64,000 bases of DNA from Thunnus maccoyii. Lineage: Eukaryota > Chordata > Actinopteri > Scombriformes > Scombridae. Position numbers and translations under genes: made by a program. The stretch spans positions 2,092,001-2,156,000 of the forward strand of contig NC_056545.1 in assembly GCF_910596095.1 (NCBI RefSeq), written 5' to 3'. This document shows positions 1 through 11,539 of this stretch, piece by piece; within the stretch, counting starts at the first letter, position 1; each line of letters starts with the position of its first letter. The notes under the pieces were generated by a model that made no database searches, was not told the origin of the DNA, and was given only the letters and a program-made list of their open reading frames with translations.

Positions 1-618
1 GAGCAGGACTACAGTGAAAGTGAATCCATAGACGTTATTGATGAAAACACTATCACAGGAGAGTTTAAACAGGGAGGGATTGTCACAATAGGGATTCATG
101 ATCAGAGTCCTGCATCGGTTCAGCCGTATGGTCAGACCGAGCAGAATCCCAACCAAAACAAAGGCCACTCCCCAGGCAGAAACCGTCAGCTTGATCACCA
201 TTTTGCCGGTCATTATGGTAGCATACTGCAGTGGATTACAGATGGCCACATATCTGTCAAAGGCCATAATCATGAGCACAGTGTGTGCATTAGTGCCATA
301 CATGTGTGAGGTGAAAGCTTGCATCACACACTCATAGTAGTGGATGAAGCGCTCAGAGGGAGGCACATGGATGTATGCAAGCAAGTGAACCAGTAGAGAG
401 TTTCCCATGACATCATTAACCGACAGGTTACAGAAGAGCAGATACATCGGCTGGTGGAGGCTTCTCTCTGTCCATATCAAAAACACAATGCCCACATTGG
501 CGATTAAGATGAATACATAGGTCAAGAGCAGAAATAAGAAGACAGGATGCTTGTTAGTCTTGGTGATCCTTAACCCCTCGAGCTGAAGAATGAGGCTGTT
601 GTACGTATAGTTTTCCAT
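1..618 (-). CDS. Olfactory receptor OR1, 5' part (runs off window edge)
   Basis: Partial seven-transmembrane odorant receptor. I read 206 codons without a stop from the ATG at 616-618 to base 1, ending in TM5. Visible landmarks are the N-terminal sequon NYT (Asn3), HQPMYLLFCNL after TM1, the TM3 cysteine in YYECV, MAFDRYVAICNP at the end of TM3, and the ECL2 cysteines (NRC, PYCD, SCD). It belongs to the same subfamily as OR2-OR12 but is among the more divergent members: the TM2-ECL1 segment reads LLAYIHVPPSERF where the others have LLIDMxRPPSERx. CAG directly precedes the ATG (TGTAGCTCAG-ATG), so a leader intron is likely, but I could not find its leader exon or TATA box. Role by family: odorant-binding GPCR in olfactory sensory neurons. 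Confidence 0.93.
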   Translation of the reverse strand, partial: MENYTYNSLILQLEGLRITKTNKHPVFLFLLLTYVFILIANVGIVFLIWTERSLHQPMYLLFCNLSVNDVMGNSLLVHLLAYIHVPPSERFIHYYECVMQAFTSHMYGTNAHTVLMIMAFDRYVAICNPLQYATIMTGKMVIKLTVSAWGVAFVLVGILLGLTIRLNRCRTLIMNPYCDNPSLFKLSCDSVFINNVYGFTFTVVLL

Positions 619-1719
619 CTGAGCTACACAAAAATAAAACAGAGGAGAGGAAAAAAAAAATCATGAATGATATACATACCGCAGTGAAACAGAAACTGCT
701 GCAAACTTCAATTCTACAACAAAAGAGAAAGACATAGAATTTTAGATGAAACTCTTGAATAGTGTGGTTTCTTTTACAGCTTTCAGTCTCAACATTAGAT
801 GAACAAATGGAAAAAATAAACAAAACAAAAAAAACCCAACAAACCCAACATTTCCATATGTATAAATAGTGGCACCACAATGAAAAAATCTGCCATTAAT
901 TATAAAAATACTACTTATGTAAAACTAGACACCTGTTAGTAGAAAATGAGTGGACATAAAAGTAAAATCAATGAAGAGTCCTTACAAAATGGGAAATTAT
1001 TGATGCATCAACAGAAGTAATGCTGAAGGGGAAACTCATCCTGACATAAGTTCCACAATACTTCATCTTTGTAGGGTTACAGAAATTTAACTTCTTTATC
1101 ATTGCAGTCATTACATTTACCTGCACTAGGGGTCTATCTGTTCCAGCTGAAGTCAGTGGAACAACAATACAAACCAGGTTTCACAAAAAAAGGCAGTTGC
1201 TGATTTGTTTCATTTCCCATCTTGTAATTTAAATTAGTTTACCACCAAACATATTTCAGACATGTGCAGTCTAATAAGAATCCCTCAAATAATATGGTCA
1301 TTATGGTCAAATTTGCCTTGCAAGCATAAGGCTGAAAGCCGACTCTTATCATTCTATCCTTAAAAACAAATCCCTAATGAAACTACTTCTATTTCAATTA
1401 CACAGTTCTGTTACCAGCTGTACTGCGGAAAATGTGGTGTTAGGGCAGTAAACCAATAATAATAACCTTTCTGTTTAGTGTTACAGTCTTCGGGTCTTCT
1501 TCAGGCCTTCTCTAAACAATCTATTCATGTGAGTCTGTTTTATGAGCATTATTTCCTCTGGGGAAACCTTCATCATTGCCTGACAAAACATTATGTAATG
1601 CTAAGGGGGTTAATGAAAACTGTCAACAAGTGTTTTAAGTGGAAGTGCATGAAAAACACTTTGTTTTTTTTGCCATCTCATATTCTAGATGTCATCAACT
1701 CTATTTTTTAGTATTATAA
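619..1719. other. OR1 upstream region, no gene seen
   Basis: AT-rich sequence upstream of OR1. None of the promoter cassette found upstream of OR2-OR12 (GGGGAAT, TATA, CACCAGCAC) could be recognised. Short open frames here have no recognisable protein features. OR1's leader exon, if it has one, should lie here or in the following spacer. Confidence 0.5.
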
Positions 1720-2086
1720 AGGGCCTGTTTACACCTGGCATTAACATGTTTCTCCACATGCGTCTTGAGTGACCACTTGTGATCGGATCTCATTTCCCCG
1801 CTCTATATGAAAATAAACATGGACATCATTTCCATTCGCAAAGACCAAATTAATTATTATGTCATATCATAGAGGATGTTAGTTGAGTAGGTGGTCCTTC
1901 CATGTGGACCAGGACTCATTGCATTTACACTGCTAAATGAATGTGGCCACATGTGGCCCAGACCACCCAGAGTGATCTCAATGTGCCCACAATGCATCTT
2001 GGCTGCGTTCACACCTGTACTTAGAGCTGTCCGCTTGTGATCGGATCACCCGAGATGGATGTTAATGCCAGGTGTAAACAGGGCCT
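1720..2086. mobile_element. Short inverted-repeat DNA element (MITE), copy 1
   Basis: The ends are inverted repeats: GGGCCTGTTTACACCTGGCA at the left and its reverse complement (TGCCAGGTGTAAACAGGGCC) at the right, extended by a few bases of TTAACA. It has no coding capacity, so it is a non-autonomous DNA transposon. A longer copy with the same ends lies at 8936-10020. No target-site duplication was clear. Confidence 0.75.
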
Positions 2087-3130
2087 TACTCCAACATATC
2101 CAGTCATTTTCAAATGTTTCATCTTCCTATGGTAAAATGAAACCATTTAATGCCACTAAAATGCCCAATATGATGGTAAAGGATGTCCAGTTAATGGTCT
2201 ACAAGAGGTCCAGTGTTGTGTCTAAATCTGTTCCCCCCTCGAATAATGTCCCCCTCCTGTTAAAACTACTTTACATACCAATAGAACAAACTATTATCGG
2301 CACGGAAAACCACTCTGGACCAACAGCCTGTGGACTACTGGCACAGAATCCTGTTCTGCATCAGTAGTCAGTTTATTATTACACCAGTTCTTTAACCGAT
2401 GCCTGTGTTTTTATTGTTGTTGTTGTTATTGTTGTTGCTTGTGCAAATGAATTACTAAACCAATACATGCAATTATGTCTCACAGTGCTTTCAGTAGTGA
2501 CATGATTGTGCACGTGTAAGATATCCATATACGTAAATAAGCACAATCTCTATAATTGTTGAGGTAAATAATGACAAAATAAGTAACACAATTTATTATA
2601 GTATAGCTATGTATATTAATATCTAGGGTGCTTTTCATTTATGTTTTGGGATTTTAAGTTACTTCACAGAGATTAACTTTTATTTGCAGAGAAACAAATT
2701 ATTTTCTCCATCCAGGGCTCCATGCTGTATTACACTAACTGGGATACAATGAACTCAGCTGCTAGTGTCTCACAATTGAGTATGCTAACTGATCAATACA
2801 ATAAGACAGCATGAGGAGAAAGCAGCATCTTTGAAAAAGCATTTCATAATATAATGTGATAATGATACATTTCACATAAATATCATAATTAACATTAGAA
2901 GTTTACAAACAAAAATCTCACTATTTGGATTCACCAAGTAAGAGAAAGTATGAATATCTGAAATTAAAATGAAAACATTCAGCTTCAGTGAGTGGAATTC
3001 ATGAAAACAACCATTTGTCATGATTTACCAATCTCATCAAAAACAATAAGCTATAAACAATTATTATAATGTGGAATACAATACAGCAGTTTGGTTTAGA
3101 GGGGACCTATTATGCTTTTCCTTATTTTCA

Positions 3131-3174
<44 letters not shown>

Positions 3175-3700
3175 ATTACTCTGTCAGATGTTCATATTAA
3201 ACATGGCCAAAGTTTCAAATAATGAGGTAAACGTATGTAAAATGAATCACTGTGAGCAAAAAGCTCAGGCTCAGACTGCTCTGTGGTCTGCAGCTCTTCA
3301 TTAAACATCTCACTGTGGCTGTTTCTGCTTGTACTATTCCTCCTTGCATTATTTCTAACTGAACAAAAACTTTCCACTGAACAAATAGCTCCAAATATCT
3401 CCATATCTTGTGTCAACTGGTTTTTAGGGCTGCTAATGAAGATCTGCCAATTCAGTGATGAACACATTTAATTTCCTATAAATTCTTCACAATAGAACGG
3501 CCTGTTTCAGACGTAGGCTGAACTGAGGGCCAGTATAAGACAAATAAGGAGTTCTTTGAATCATGAATCATGAATAGTGGAGTCCCAAAATAAAAATATA
3601 GAGCTGAAAATGAGCATAATAGGTCCCCTATAATTTGATGACTTTTCACAATCTGTGATTGTGTTGTCCCCACATGTACTCTCTAAATTTTAATTTCTCA
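2087..3700. other. Spacer downstream of OR2, copy A of a segmental duplication
   Basis: Non-coding. It is nearly the same as 10021-11537 downstream of OR3, with small indels. It contains an (AT)n microsatellite at 3134-3171 that is almost absent from the other copy. No gene is supported. The 102-codon frame at 2059-2367 starts in the MITE and has no recognisable domain. Confidence 0.8.
3134..3171. repeat. (AT)n microsatellite
   Basis: About 19 perfect AT units. The paralogous position near 10971 keeps only about four units, so the tract changed length after the duplication. Confidence 0.95.
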
Positions 3701-3702
3701 AC

Positions 3703-4647
3703 TCAGAATAATGGCATAACTGGTTTGGATCGAAATAATTTTGACAAGGATTTGCAGATTTCTGCAGATTGCACTCCATATATAAGTGGGTTCAGGGTGC
3801 CAGGGATGATATGAAACAGAATAGCAGAGAGTTTCCTGTAGTCTGAGTACTGTGGGAAGCGATGCAGAAGAATGACAATTATCCCACTGAGCAGCATTAT
3901 CAGATACACAACAAGATGAGTGCTGCAGGTCTTCAAGGCTTTACTGTTCAAAGATTTGTTCTTACTGGTCAAACAAACTACTGTAATCTTAGTATAAGTG
4001 AGAACAATACTGCCTATAGAAGCTGTAAGCAAGACTACAGTGAAAGTGAGGCCATAGACATTATTAATAAACACACTCTCACAGGAGAGTTTAAACAGCG
4101 AGGCATTATCACAGTAAGGATTCATGATCAGAGTCCTGCATCGATTCAGCCGTATGGTCAGACCGAGCAGAATCCCAACCAAAACAAAGGCCACTCCCCA
4201 GGCAGAAACTGTCAGCTTGATCACCATCTTGTTGGTCATTATGGCAGCATAGCGTAAAGGATTGCAGATGGCAACATATCTGTCAAAGGCCATAATCATG
4301 AGCACAGTGTGAGTGGTGGTACCAAACATGTGTGTGGTGAAAGCTTGAATCACACATTCATAGTAAGTGATGATGCGTTCAGAGGGAGGCAGCAACATGT
4401 CCATAAGCAAACGGGGCACCATGATTGAATTTCCAAGGATATCATTGACTGGCAGGTTGCAAAAAAGGAGATACATGGGCTGGTGAAGATTCTTGTCAAT
4501 AAAAACCAGACATGTAATGCCTACATTCAAAAACATTATAAAAACATAGGAGAAAAAAAAGAGGAGAAAAACAGGATAGATAGAGCCCTTTGAGATATTT
4601 AATCCCTCGAGTTGGAGTGTGAAGCTGTTGTAGGTGTAGTTTTCCAT
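3703..4647 (-). CDS. Olfactory receptor OR2 (single coding exon, 314 aa)
   Basis: Intact odorant receptor of normal length. Landmarks: NYT sequon at Asn3, HQPMYLLFCNL, TM3 Cys98, MAFDRYVAICNP (DRY about 122-124), three ECL2 cysteines, KALKTCSTHL in TM6 and NPLIYG in TM7. I start at MENYTYN (4645-4647) rather than the longer open frame to 4689, because a CAG splice acceptor (4652-4654) sits four bases upstream, so the extra codons are intron. The predicted spliced leader (donor after 4866) carries an in-frame ATG at 4886-4888 that would add nine residues. The C-terminus (SKPVMPLF) differs from OR4-OR12. OR3 is its close paralogue. Confidence 0.95.
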   Translation of the reverse strand: MENYTYNSFTLQLEGLNISKGSIYPVFLLFFFSYVFIMFLNVGITCLVFIDKNLHQPMYLLFCNLPVNDILGNSIMVPRLLMDMLLPPSERIITYYECVIQAFTTHMFGTTTHTVLMIMAFDRYVAICNPLRYAAIMTNKMVIKLTVSAWGVAFVLVGILLGLTIRLNRCRTLIMNPYCDNASLFKLSCESVFINNVYGLTFTVVLLTASIGSIVLTYTKITVVCLTSKNKSLNSKALKTCSTHLVVYLIMLLSGIIVILLHRFPQYSDYRKLSAILFHIIPGTLNPLIYGVQSAEICKSLSKLFRSKPVMPLF

Positions 4648-4865
4648 CAACCTGCAATAAGAAAGATCAGAAATCACTGATAATGTCACTGACTTAATGA
4701 TAAATTATACAAATGTTTTGCTTTTACCAGATAATGAAGTTCCACAAAAGATTAAAACAACCAAAACAAAAACTTAAGTGAAAGATAATTACTACATTTT
4801 GACTTTGATCGGAGATTGATAATATATATTGTCAGAGAAGAAGACTATTTGTAATTCAGTAATAC

Positions 4866-5000
4866 CTGCTTTGACTCCTCTGGTTCATCAGTCTTTCGTC
4901 TTTTTCTTTCTAGAGTCTTTGTTGGTGGTTGATATCCAGCAAAGAAGATCTCTTCCTTGGTTGTGGTTTTATGTAGTTCTAGTTTTATCACCAGGGGGCT
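4866..5000 (-). promoter_or_regulatory. OR2 promoter, leader exon and donor
   Basis: Minus-strand order: O/E-like AGCCCCCTGG (4991-5000); a weak TATA-like TACATAAAA (4967-4975), where OR3 has TATATAAA; a leader exon of about 70 nt; and the donor CAG|GTATT at 4866/4865. The leader intron is then 4652-4865. The transcription start (~4940) is inferred from TATA spacing. An ATG in the leader (4886-4888) is in frame with the receptor after splicing. Confidence 0.65.
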
Positions 5001-5220
5001 CATTCATTGCATACTCAGATGATTTATGATGCAACATTATGAAGTCATGATAGCTATCTTAACGGCCGAATATGTAACTTCTCTGCATTAATATGTCCAA
5101 AAAACCAGACCTATGTTATGTATTTTGTTGAGTTGTGAACTTGCTGGATTAGCTGGTAACTCAGAATTCTAAATGAAGCTGAATTACACAACGACAGTAG
5201 CTTGAGCTGCCATCACAAAT

Positions 5221-5689
5221 CAGTCTTTCTAGTATTCAGCACTGATCTGTTCCTGTATCACATTATAAGCTTTGTGGTACTTTATATATTTCTGTATACT
5301 AAGAAAATACACAGGAAACACGTGTAAATCATGTGATATCTTGTCTGTTTTTGATGAGAACATAAATCTGTCACAGTAGAACAATACTATAAATTTGAAT
5401 TTCACTTTGTTGGTAAAATCACACATCTGAACCAGTCCATGGCTAAAATGAGCTCTTCTTTGTTTAGAAATAATATGTATATGCTAAATGTCTTTAAAGA
5501 AGCAGCCTTTACACCACTCAGGAGTTTTTGTTTTTAAAAGCAAATTGTTTTATTGGCATATAAAATTGCCCCCCACCCCTCTGATTTCATCAGGTGGGGG
5601 ACAATGATATAGTTTGATGTGGTAAGTTGGTTTTCCTCCTGTCCTCCCCAATTTCTTGAGTCACCAGCCGCCACTGGTGTGGAGGTTGA
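5221..5689. other. Intergenic, end of OR2 duplication block
   Basis: Similarity to the OR3 upstream region stops at about 5220 (paired with about 13012). The rest is AT-rich with no gene. Confidence 0.6.
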
Positions 5690-6050
5690 ATGCAGCTCAT
5701 TTTTGGATACAGCAGAAAGGCCTATATACATACAGTACATTATATACAAACTTTGTATGAAGTTTGATGTTATTATCATTTATTTTACATTAATTATAGG
5801 TCTTATATTTATAATTCAGTAGTGGAGATGACCTATGAGGGGAAGGGAAAAAATTGAGTGAGGGTGACAGTTTAGTGATAAAGTGCTGCAGAAAAATACC
5901 ATCAAAACTAAAATTTGTAGCTCTGTACTGCAGTTTTTCCTTTATTAGGGCCCGAGCACCTAGCGGTTCGCTCACACTCTCCATTCAAATATATGAGTAT
6001 TTTTCTGTGGCCAGCTGCAGTTACTTATTGTCTCTACACATCTGACAGTA
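5690..6050 (+). repeat. Dispersed repeat, direct copy 1
   Basis: About 340 bp here reappears at 7343-7668 in the same orientation, with a few percent difference and a small insertion. Both copies contain GGAAGGGAAAAAA and GCCCGAGCACCTAGC. The intervening 1.3 kb is flanked by these direct repeats. No coding potential. Confidence 0.85.
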
Positions 6051-6509
6051 CACATTTCAATCACACTTTGACCAGGTCATGTGGCTTAAAAGTCTTTACT
6101 TTTGTAAAAATAGACTTGATGAAAATTAGGAAATTAATTTGTTTTACACACAAACTCATCACGAGTTTTCAATTTACTAATTGAAATTCAAGTGAATGGG
6201 CCCAAAACTTGCATGATTTTGATGACACAGGTGTAACAGGTCAGCCTTATATGACAAACATCATCTGATTCACATGAAATTTTCAAGGTGTGGTCTACAG
6301 TTGATATACGGCAACATGATGTTTACTTAATAGGTGTTCTCTAGAACCATTTAGTGGACACAGGAAATGAAATTTAACTCCTTCATGCAATGTTCGATAA
6401 GAGTCCAGTTCTGAACACATCTGCATGCCTACAAAAAAAGCCCTTCGACTGCGTCGTGCCCCGACGTGCACAAGGGTGCAAGGGCCCATTCATCGCTGCT
6501 TGCAGCTTT

Positions 6510-7260
6510 AATTAGGGCCTGAGCCCCAAAGGGGCGAAGACCCTATTATATTTTATGCGTTTCTTCCTTTCTTTCTTTTTTATTATTCCGCCACTTCAAC
6601 CCTTAATTTGACCCCCTAAACATGCTCACCAAATTTGCCACGCACATCAGGTCTGGTGAAAAATTTTATAAAATGTAAAAATTTTCCCCCAAAGTGCCAA
6701 AATGTGCTTGATAGCGCCACCTATGTATCTAATATGGCCGCCACGGCCCATAGGAATGTCGTAGAGAGATCGAACCAAAACTCAATTATATATCTCATCA
6801 AGACCTACAAATCATAAACTGACACCCCTGACCTAAATCCAACAGGAAGTCCGCCATACACACATGAAAGTATGACTTTTCCCCAGTTTTGGACCCCGAA
6901 CAAACGCTATCTCCTCCTAGGGAGTTAATGGTATTGGCTTCAAACTTTAATACCTGACTTATCACACTGTGCTGAACAAAAGTTATTAAAAACTTTGTAA
7001 TAACTCGAACGGTTTAGATTTTATAAGCCCCGAAAGTTGGAGTGCCACATCATACCTTACAATGTAAACCAATGGGGAGGCAATCTATGGGCATGGACTT
7101 TGTACCAAACTGAGGCATCTGACGTCTAAACTATAAGTCACACCACTTTCAAACCTGTATCAATGGATTTGCGATGAAAATTCCTACTCAAATGCGATTT
7201 TTAATGTAAGATTTGGCCATAGTCATGGGATTTATGAGGATATTTCACAAGAAGAGTACT
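6510..7260. repeat. Repeat-like sequence of the GGGCCTGAGCCCC type
   Basis: It starts with TTAGGGCCTGAGCCCCAAAG and GGCGAAGACCCTATTAT, wording I associate with a widespread fish dispersed repeat. It continues with non-coding sequence. Assignment is from memory and the borders are uncertain. Confidence 0.4.
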
Positions 7261-7342
7261 CTGAAATCTTTCTCTCCAGCTGAGAAGGAGAGGGAGGGAA
7301 GAAAGTGGGGGGATGGGTGTCACGGTTAAATGGAAGTCATTT

Positions 7343-7668
7343 TTTAAGGATACAGCAGAAAGGTCTACAAACTTTGTATGAAGTTTGGTGTTATTATCAT
7401 TTATTTTACAATAATTATGAGTCTTATATGTATAATTCAGTAGTGGGGATGTTCATGAAGGGAAGGGAAAAAATGGAGTGAGAGTGACAGTTTAGTGATA
7501 AAGTGCTGCAGAAAAATAAAATCAAAACTAAAATTTGTAGCTCTGTACTGCAGTTTTTCCTTTATTAGTGCCCGAGCACCTAGCTGTTCGCTCACACTCT
7601 CCATTCAAATATATGAGTATTTTTCTGTGGCCAGCTGCAGTTACTTATTGTCTCTACACATCTGACGG
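7343..7668 (+). repeat. Dispersed repeat, direct copy 2
   Basis: Second copy of the 5690-6050 repeat, same orientation, ending at the same ACACATCTGAC sequence. Confidence 0.85.
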
Positions 7669-8359
7669 CAGTGTTCAGTGCTTACTTTTTTGTCGAGAAG
7701 TACATGTGTTCCTAAATGAAAAAAATTAGGAGCACACATAGAAATTTAGGAGCACACTGAAAAATGTTCAAGTAACTGTTAATTAAAGACAACAATTTAT
7801 CACATACATATTTAAATGCTTTGTGTGTGAGTATGTAAATCAAAATGTGTGTTCTCTTTTGATGTGTAGGTTTTATATATAAATATATATAACCCAAAAA
7901 GAGGAGAATAAGAGGTTTTTTCAAACAGAGTGGTACATCCTGTCAGCCGAGGGATTTCCTATCTGTGCAGCCGAACACAGCAACTCCTCCACGGACTGTT
8001 TCACCCTGATGGTCCTGGTGTTTCTTCTGCAGGCTTCATTTCACTTAACTGACTGACAGCGCCCCTGGTTCTTCCCACTTTAACCTGAATAACAAACTGG
8101 GGCTCGGTGGTCCAGTTGGATCCAAACAGAGAGCCGGGGCTAGCTGAGAGCCGAGCGGAGGCCAGCTGGTTATGCTTCCTTCCGGTCATGCTGCAGCTAA
8201 TGCTCCGTTAGCCTTATTAGCGTCGCCACTTTCTGTATCCATCGTTTCAACTTTAAATCCCTCTAGCATTTCATATAGTCTTATGGTTGTAATTTTCAGT
8301 CACACAGTGTGCGAGTAAATTATTTTTCCACTTTGCACATATCTATTTTTAGGTACAAA
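7669..8359. other. Intergenic, no gene seen
   Basis: AT-rich DNA, then a GC-richer stretch (about 7960-8230). The short open frame at 8001-8189 (minus) has no recognisable domain. Bases 8355-8359 (ACAAA) are the left target-site duplication of the following LTR. Confidence 0.5.
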
Positions 8360-8872
8360 TGTCAGAGTCTGCTCTCCCCCTCACCTGTTGCTGTGGGAAT
8401 TATCCAATCATTCAGTCTCACTCTCTGCTCTGCCACACCCCTCATTAGTTCAACCACTTTCACCTGGCGCTCCCACCTGCTCATCATCTGCAATCAAGCC
8501 AGTATATAAGCTGCCTCGGTCCACTCCCTCTTTGTCAGATTGTCTATGCTACTATGCTAAGTCATCTTGCCTTCATCACTTGACTGCCTTCCTGGTTCCT
8601 GATCAGCTTGTCTTCGACCATCGCTCCTCGTCTCTGCCCCGGTAAACCCACCAGCCTTCTGTCACTGACTCTGAGTTCTGCCTGCCTGTTCCCTGGTCTT
8701 CGTCCGCTGTGGGAGTGGAAGATTGGGGTTCAATTTCCGGTGGAGCCATACTCATCAGAACTGTGTTTTTCCGACCGTGCTACTATTGCCTTGACATTGT
8801 GTGAAATAAAGACTGCAAAATTTATACCAGTGTCATTTGTGCTGCTATTGGGTCCATTCTATACCCGTTACA
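8360..8872 (+). mobile_element. Solo LTR, probably Ty3/Gypsy-type (fossil)
   Basis: A 513-bp unit starting TGTCAG and ending TTACA, flanked on both sides by the 5-bp target duplication ACAAA (8355-8359, 8873-8877). Inside are a TATA-like AGTATATAAG (about 8500) and a polyadenylation signal AATAAA near 8805, the order expected of an LTR on the plus strand. No internal retroviral-type genes adjoin it, so it reads as the product of LTR-LTR recombination. The family is inferred from the 5-bp duplication and general style. Confidence 0.75.
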
Positions 8873-8935
8873 ACAAATGCGAGTGAAATACTCACACTGT
8901 AGAACCCCAAAAGTTCCTCTGCCTTTTGGGCCTTT

Positions 8936-10020
8936 GGGCCCTGTTTACACCTGTCATTAACATGCGTCTCCACATGCGTCTTGAGTGACCACTTGTGATC
9001 GATCTCACTTCTCCACCGCTCTATATGCAAATAAACACGGACATCATTTCCATTTGCAAAGACCAAATTCATTGTTATTTTTAACTAGCGGGAGGACTGG
9101 AGGTCCATGTACCCTTTGTCCAAAGTTGTGTTCAACTTGTTTGATGATAGGCTAAAACAATACATTGTGTGCCCCTGAGCGAAAATCAAATGCCCGTCCT
9201 ATTGATTTACTCTAGAGTTGCATCTGAACATATATATATATATATATATATATGTTCATATAGCCTAAGAAATAGTTATATGTAGCGATCTCCCCACAGC
9301 TGCGTCTCCTCATTGAGAGACGCTGTGCACATGAGAAACAGCGGCATAACTTCACTGATTATTTAAATCTCCAACACGCCAACAGGATCAGTCAAGATCT
9401 AATGTTAATTAATGTTCTGTGTTCTACATATCCAAAAGGTTACACACACAGTACAGGTTCATACAGTGAAACTGTTTGGCCCTCCTGATGAATCCTGAGC
9501 TCATTATGTCAGCAGTAGTTATCAGCTAGACAGTCCAGAGGGAACTGTCCAGCAATATTTAGCTTCTGAAATATTTTCTGGACAGACAAGCGAAAAATGA
9601 ATGTTTTAATTTCTATTCCAATTGTTGATTTGATGAAGACAATGGGTTAGGGGAATGAGAAAAAAAAAGAAAAAACAGGAAGTGGATTTTGTTTTTTTAA
9701 TTTCCATGAAAAATGGAAAAACAAAATAACGCATTCTTTAGCTTTTATCAAACAAGTTGAACAGCTTTGGACAGAGGGTCCTGTGCCTAGTCTGAAAATA
9801 GAGGATGTTAGTTGAGTAGGTGGTCCTTCCATGTGGACCAGGACTCATTGCATTTACACTGCTAAATGAATGTGGCCACATGTGGCCCAGACCACCCAGA
9901 GTGATCGGATCTCAGTGTGTCCACAATGCATCTTGGCTGTGTTCACACCTCTACTTAAAGCTGTCCATTTGTGATCGGATCACCCGAGATGGATGTTAAT
10001 GCCAGGTGTAAACAGGACCT
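8936..10020. mobile_element. Inverted-repeat DNA element, long copy 2
   Basis: Same terminal inverted repeats as 1720-2086 (left GGGCCCTGTTTACACCTG, right AGGTGTAAACAGG). It carries about 700 bp of extra interior sequence (about 9080-9790), including an (AT)n tract at 9230-9252. From about 9793 rightwards it matches copy 1 and the OR2 block closely. No transposase frame was recognised. Confidence 0.7.
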
Positions 10021-11537
10021 TACTCCAACATATCCAATCATTTTCAAATGTTTCATCTTCCTATGGTAAAATGAAACCATTTAATGCCACTAAAATGCCC
10101 AATATGATGGTAAAGGATGTCCAGTTAATGGTCTACAAGAGGTCCAGTGTTGTGTCTAAGTCTGTTCCCCCCTCGATCTCTGCATCAGTAGTCAGTTTAT
10201 TATCACACCAGTTCTTTAACCGATGCCTGTGTTTTTATTGTTGTTGTTGTTGTTGTTGCTTGTACAAATGAATTACTAAACTTATACATGCAATTATGTC
10301 TCATAGTGTTTTCAGTAGTGACATGATTGTGCATGTGTAAGATATCCATATGTGTAAATAAGTACAAACTTTATAACTGCTGAAGTAAATAAGGACAAAG
10401 TAAGTAACACAGTTTATTATAGTATACGTTGCAAATTTGTGGCAATGTATATTAATATCTAGGGTGCTTATCATTTGTGTTTTGAGACTTTATGTTACTT
10501 CACAGAGATTAACTTTTATTTGCAAAGAAACAAATTATTTTCTCCATCCAGGGCTCCATGCTGTATTACACTAACTGGAATACAATGAACTCAGCTGCTA
10601 GTGTCTCACAATTGAGTATGCTAACTGATCAATACAATAAGACAGCATGAGGAGAAAGCAGCATCTTTGAAAATGCATTTCAGAATATAATGTGATAATG
10701 ATACATTTCACATAAATATCATAATTAACATTAGAAGTTTACAAAAAAAAATCTCACTATTTGGATTCACCAAGTAAGAGAAAGTATGAATATCTGAAAT
10801 TAAAATGAAAACATTCAGCTTCAGTGAGTGGAATTCATGAAAACAACCATTTGTCATGATTTACCAATCTCACCAAAAACAATAAGCTATAAACAATTAT
10901 TATAATGTGGAATACAATACAGCAGTTTGGTTTAGAGGGGATCTATTATGCTTTTCCTTATTTTCAGCCATATATATATCACATTACTCAGTCGGATGTT
11001 CATATCAAACATGGCCAAGTTTCAACTAATGAGGTAAACGTATGTAAAATTAATCACTGTGAGCAAAAAGCTCAGGCTTCAGACTGCTCTGTGGTCGGCA
11101 GCTCTTCATTAAACATCTCACTGTGGCTGTTTGTGCTTGTACTATTCCTCCCTGCATTATTTCTAACTGATCCACTGAACAAATAGCTCCAAATATCTCC
11201 ATATCTTGTTGTGTCAATTGGTTTTCAGGGCTGCTAGTGAAGATCTGCTAATTCGGTGATGAACACATTTAATTTCCTATAAATTCTTCACAATAGAACG
11301 GCCTGTTTCAGACGTAGGCTGAACTGAGGGCCAGTATAAGACAAATAAGGAGTTCTTTGAACTATGAATCATGCAAAGCTACTCTAGTGGAGTCCCAAAA
11401 TAAAAATATAGAGCTGGAAATGAGCATAATAGGTCCCCTATAATTTGATGACTTTTCGCAATCTGTGATTGTGTTGTCCCCACATGTACTCACTACATTT
11501 GAATTTCTGAACTCAGAATAATAACATAACTGGTTTG
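10021..11537. other. Spacer downstream of OR3, copy B of the duplication
   Basis: Non-coding partner of 2087-3700, near-identical over most of its length, with the AT microsatellite contracted and a few small indels. Confidence 0.8.
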
Positions 11538-11539
11538 GA

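Noticed and set aside
98-337. 79-codon plus-strand frame
   Set aside because: Antisense shadow of OR1; similar antisense frames occur in most receptor exons here (e.g. 3862-4257, 11726-11971, 23009-23260).
2059-2367. 102-codon frame repeated at 9993-10271
   Set aside because: Starts within MITE sequence, diverges at its end between the two copies, and lacks recognisable features.
4648-4689. N-terminal extensions of the OR frames (e.g. MTLSVISDLSYCRL in OR2; similar in OR3-OR6 and OR12)
   Set aside because: They read through the CAG splice acceptor into the leader intron and are not conserved in sequence or length between paralogues.
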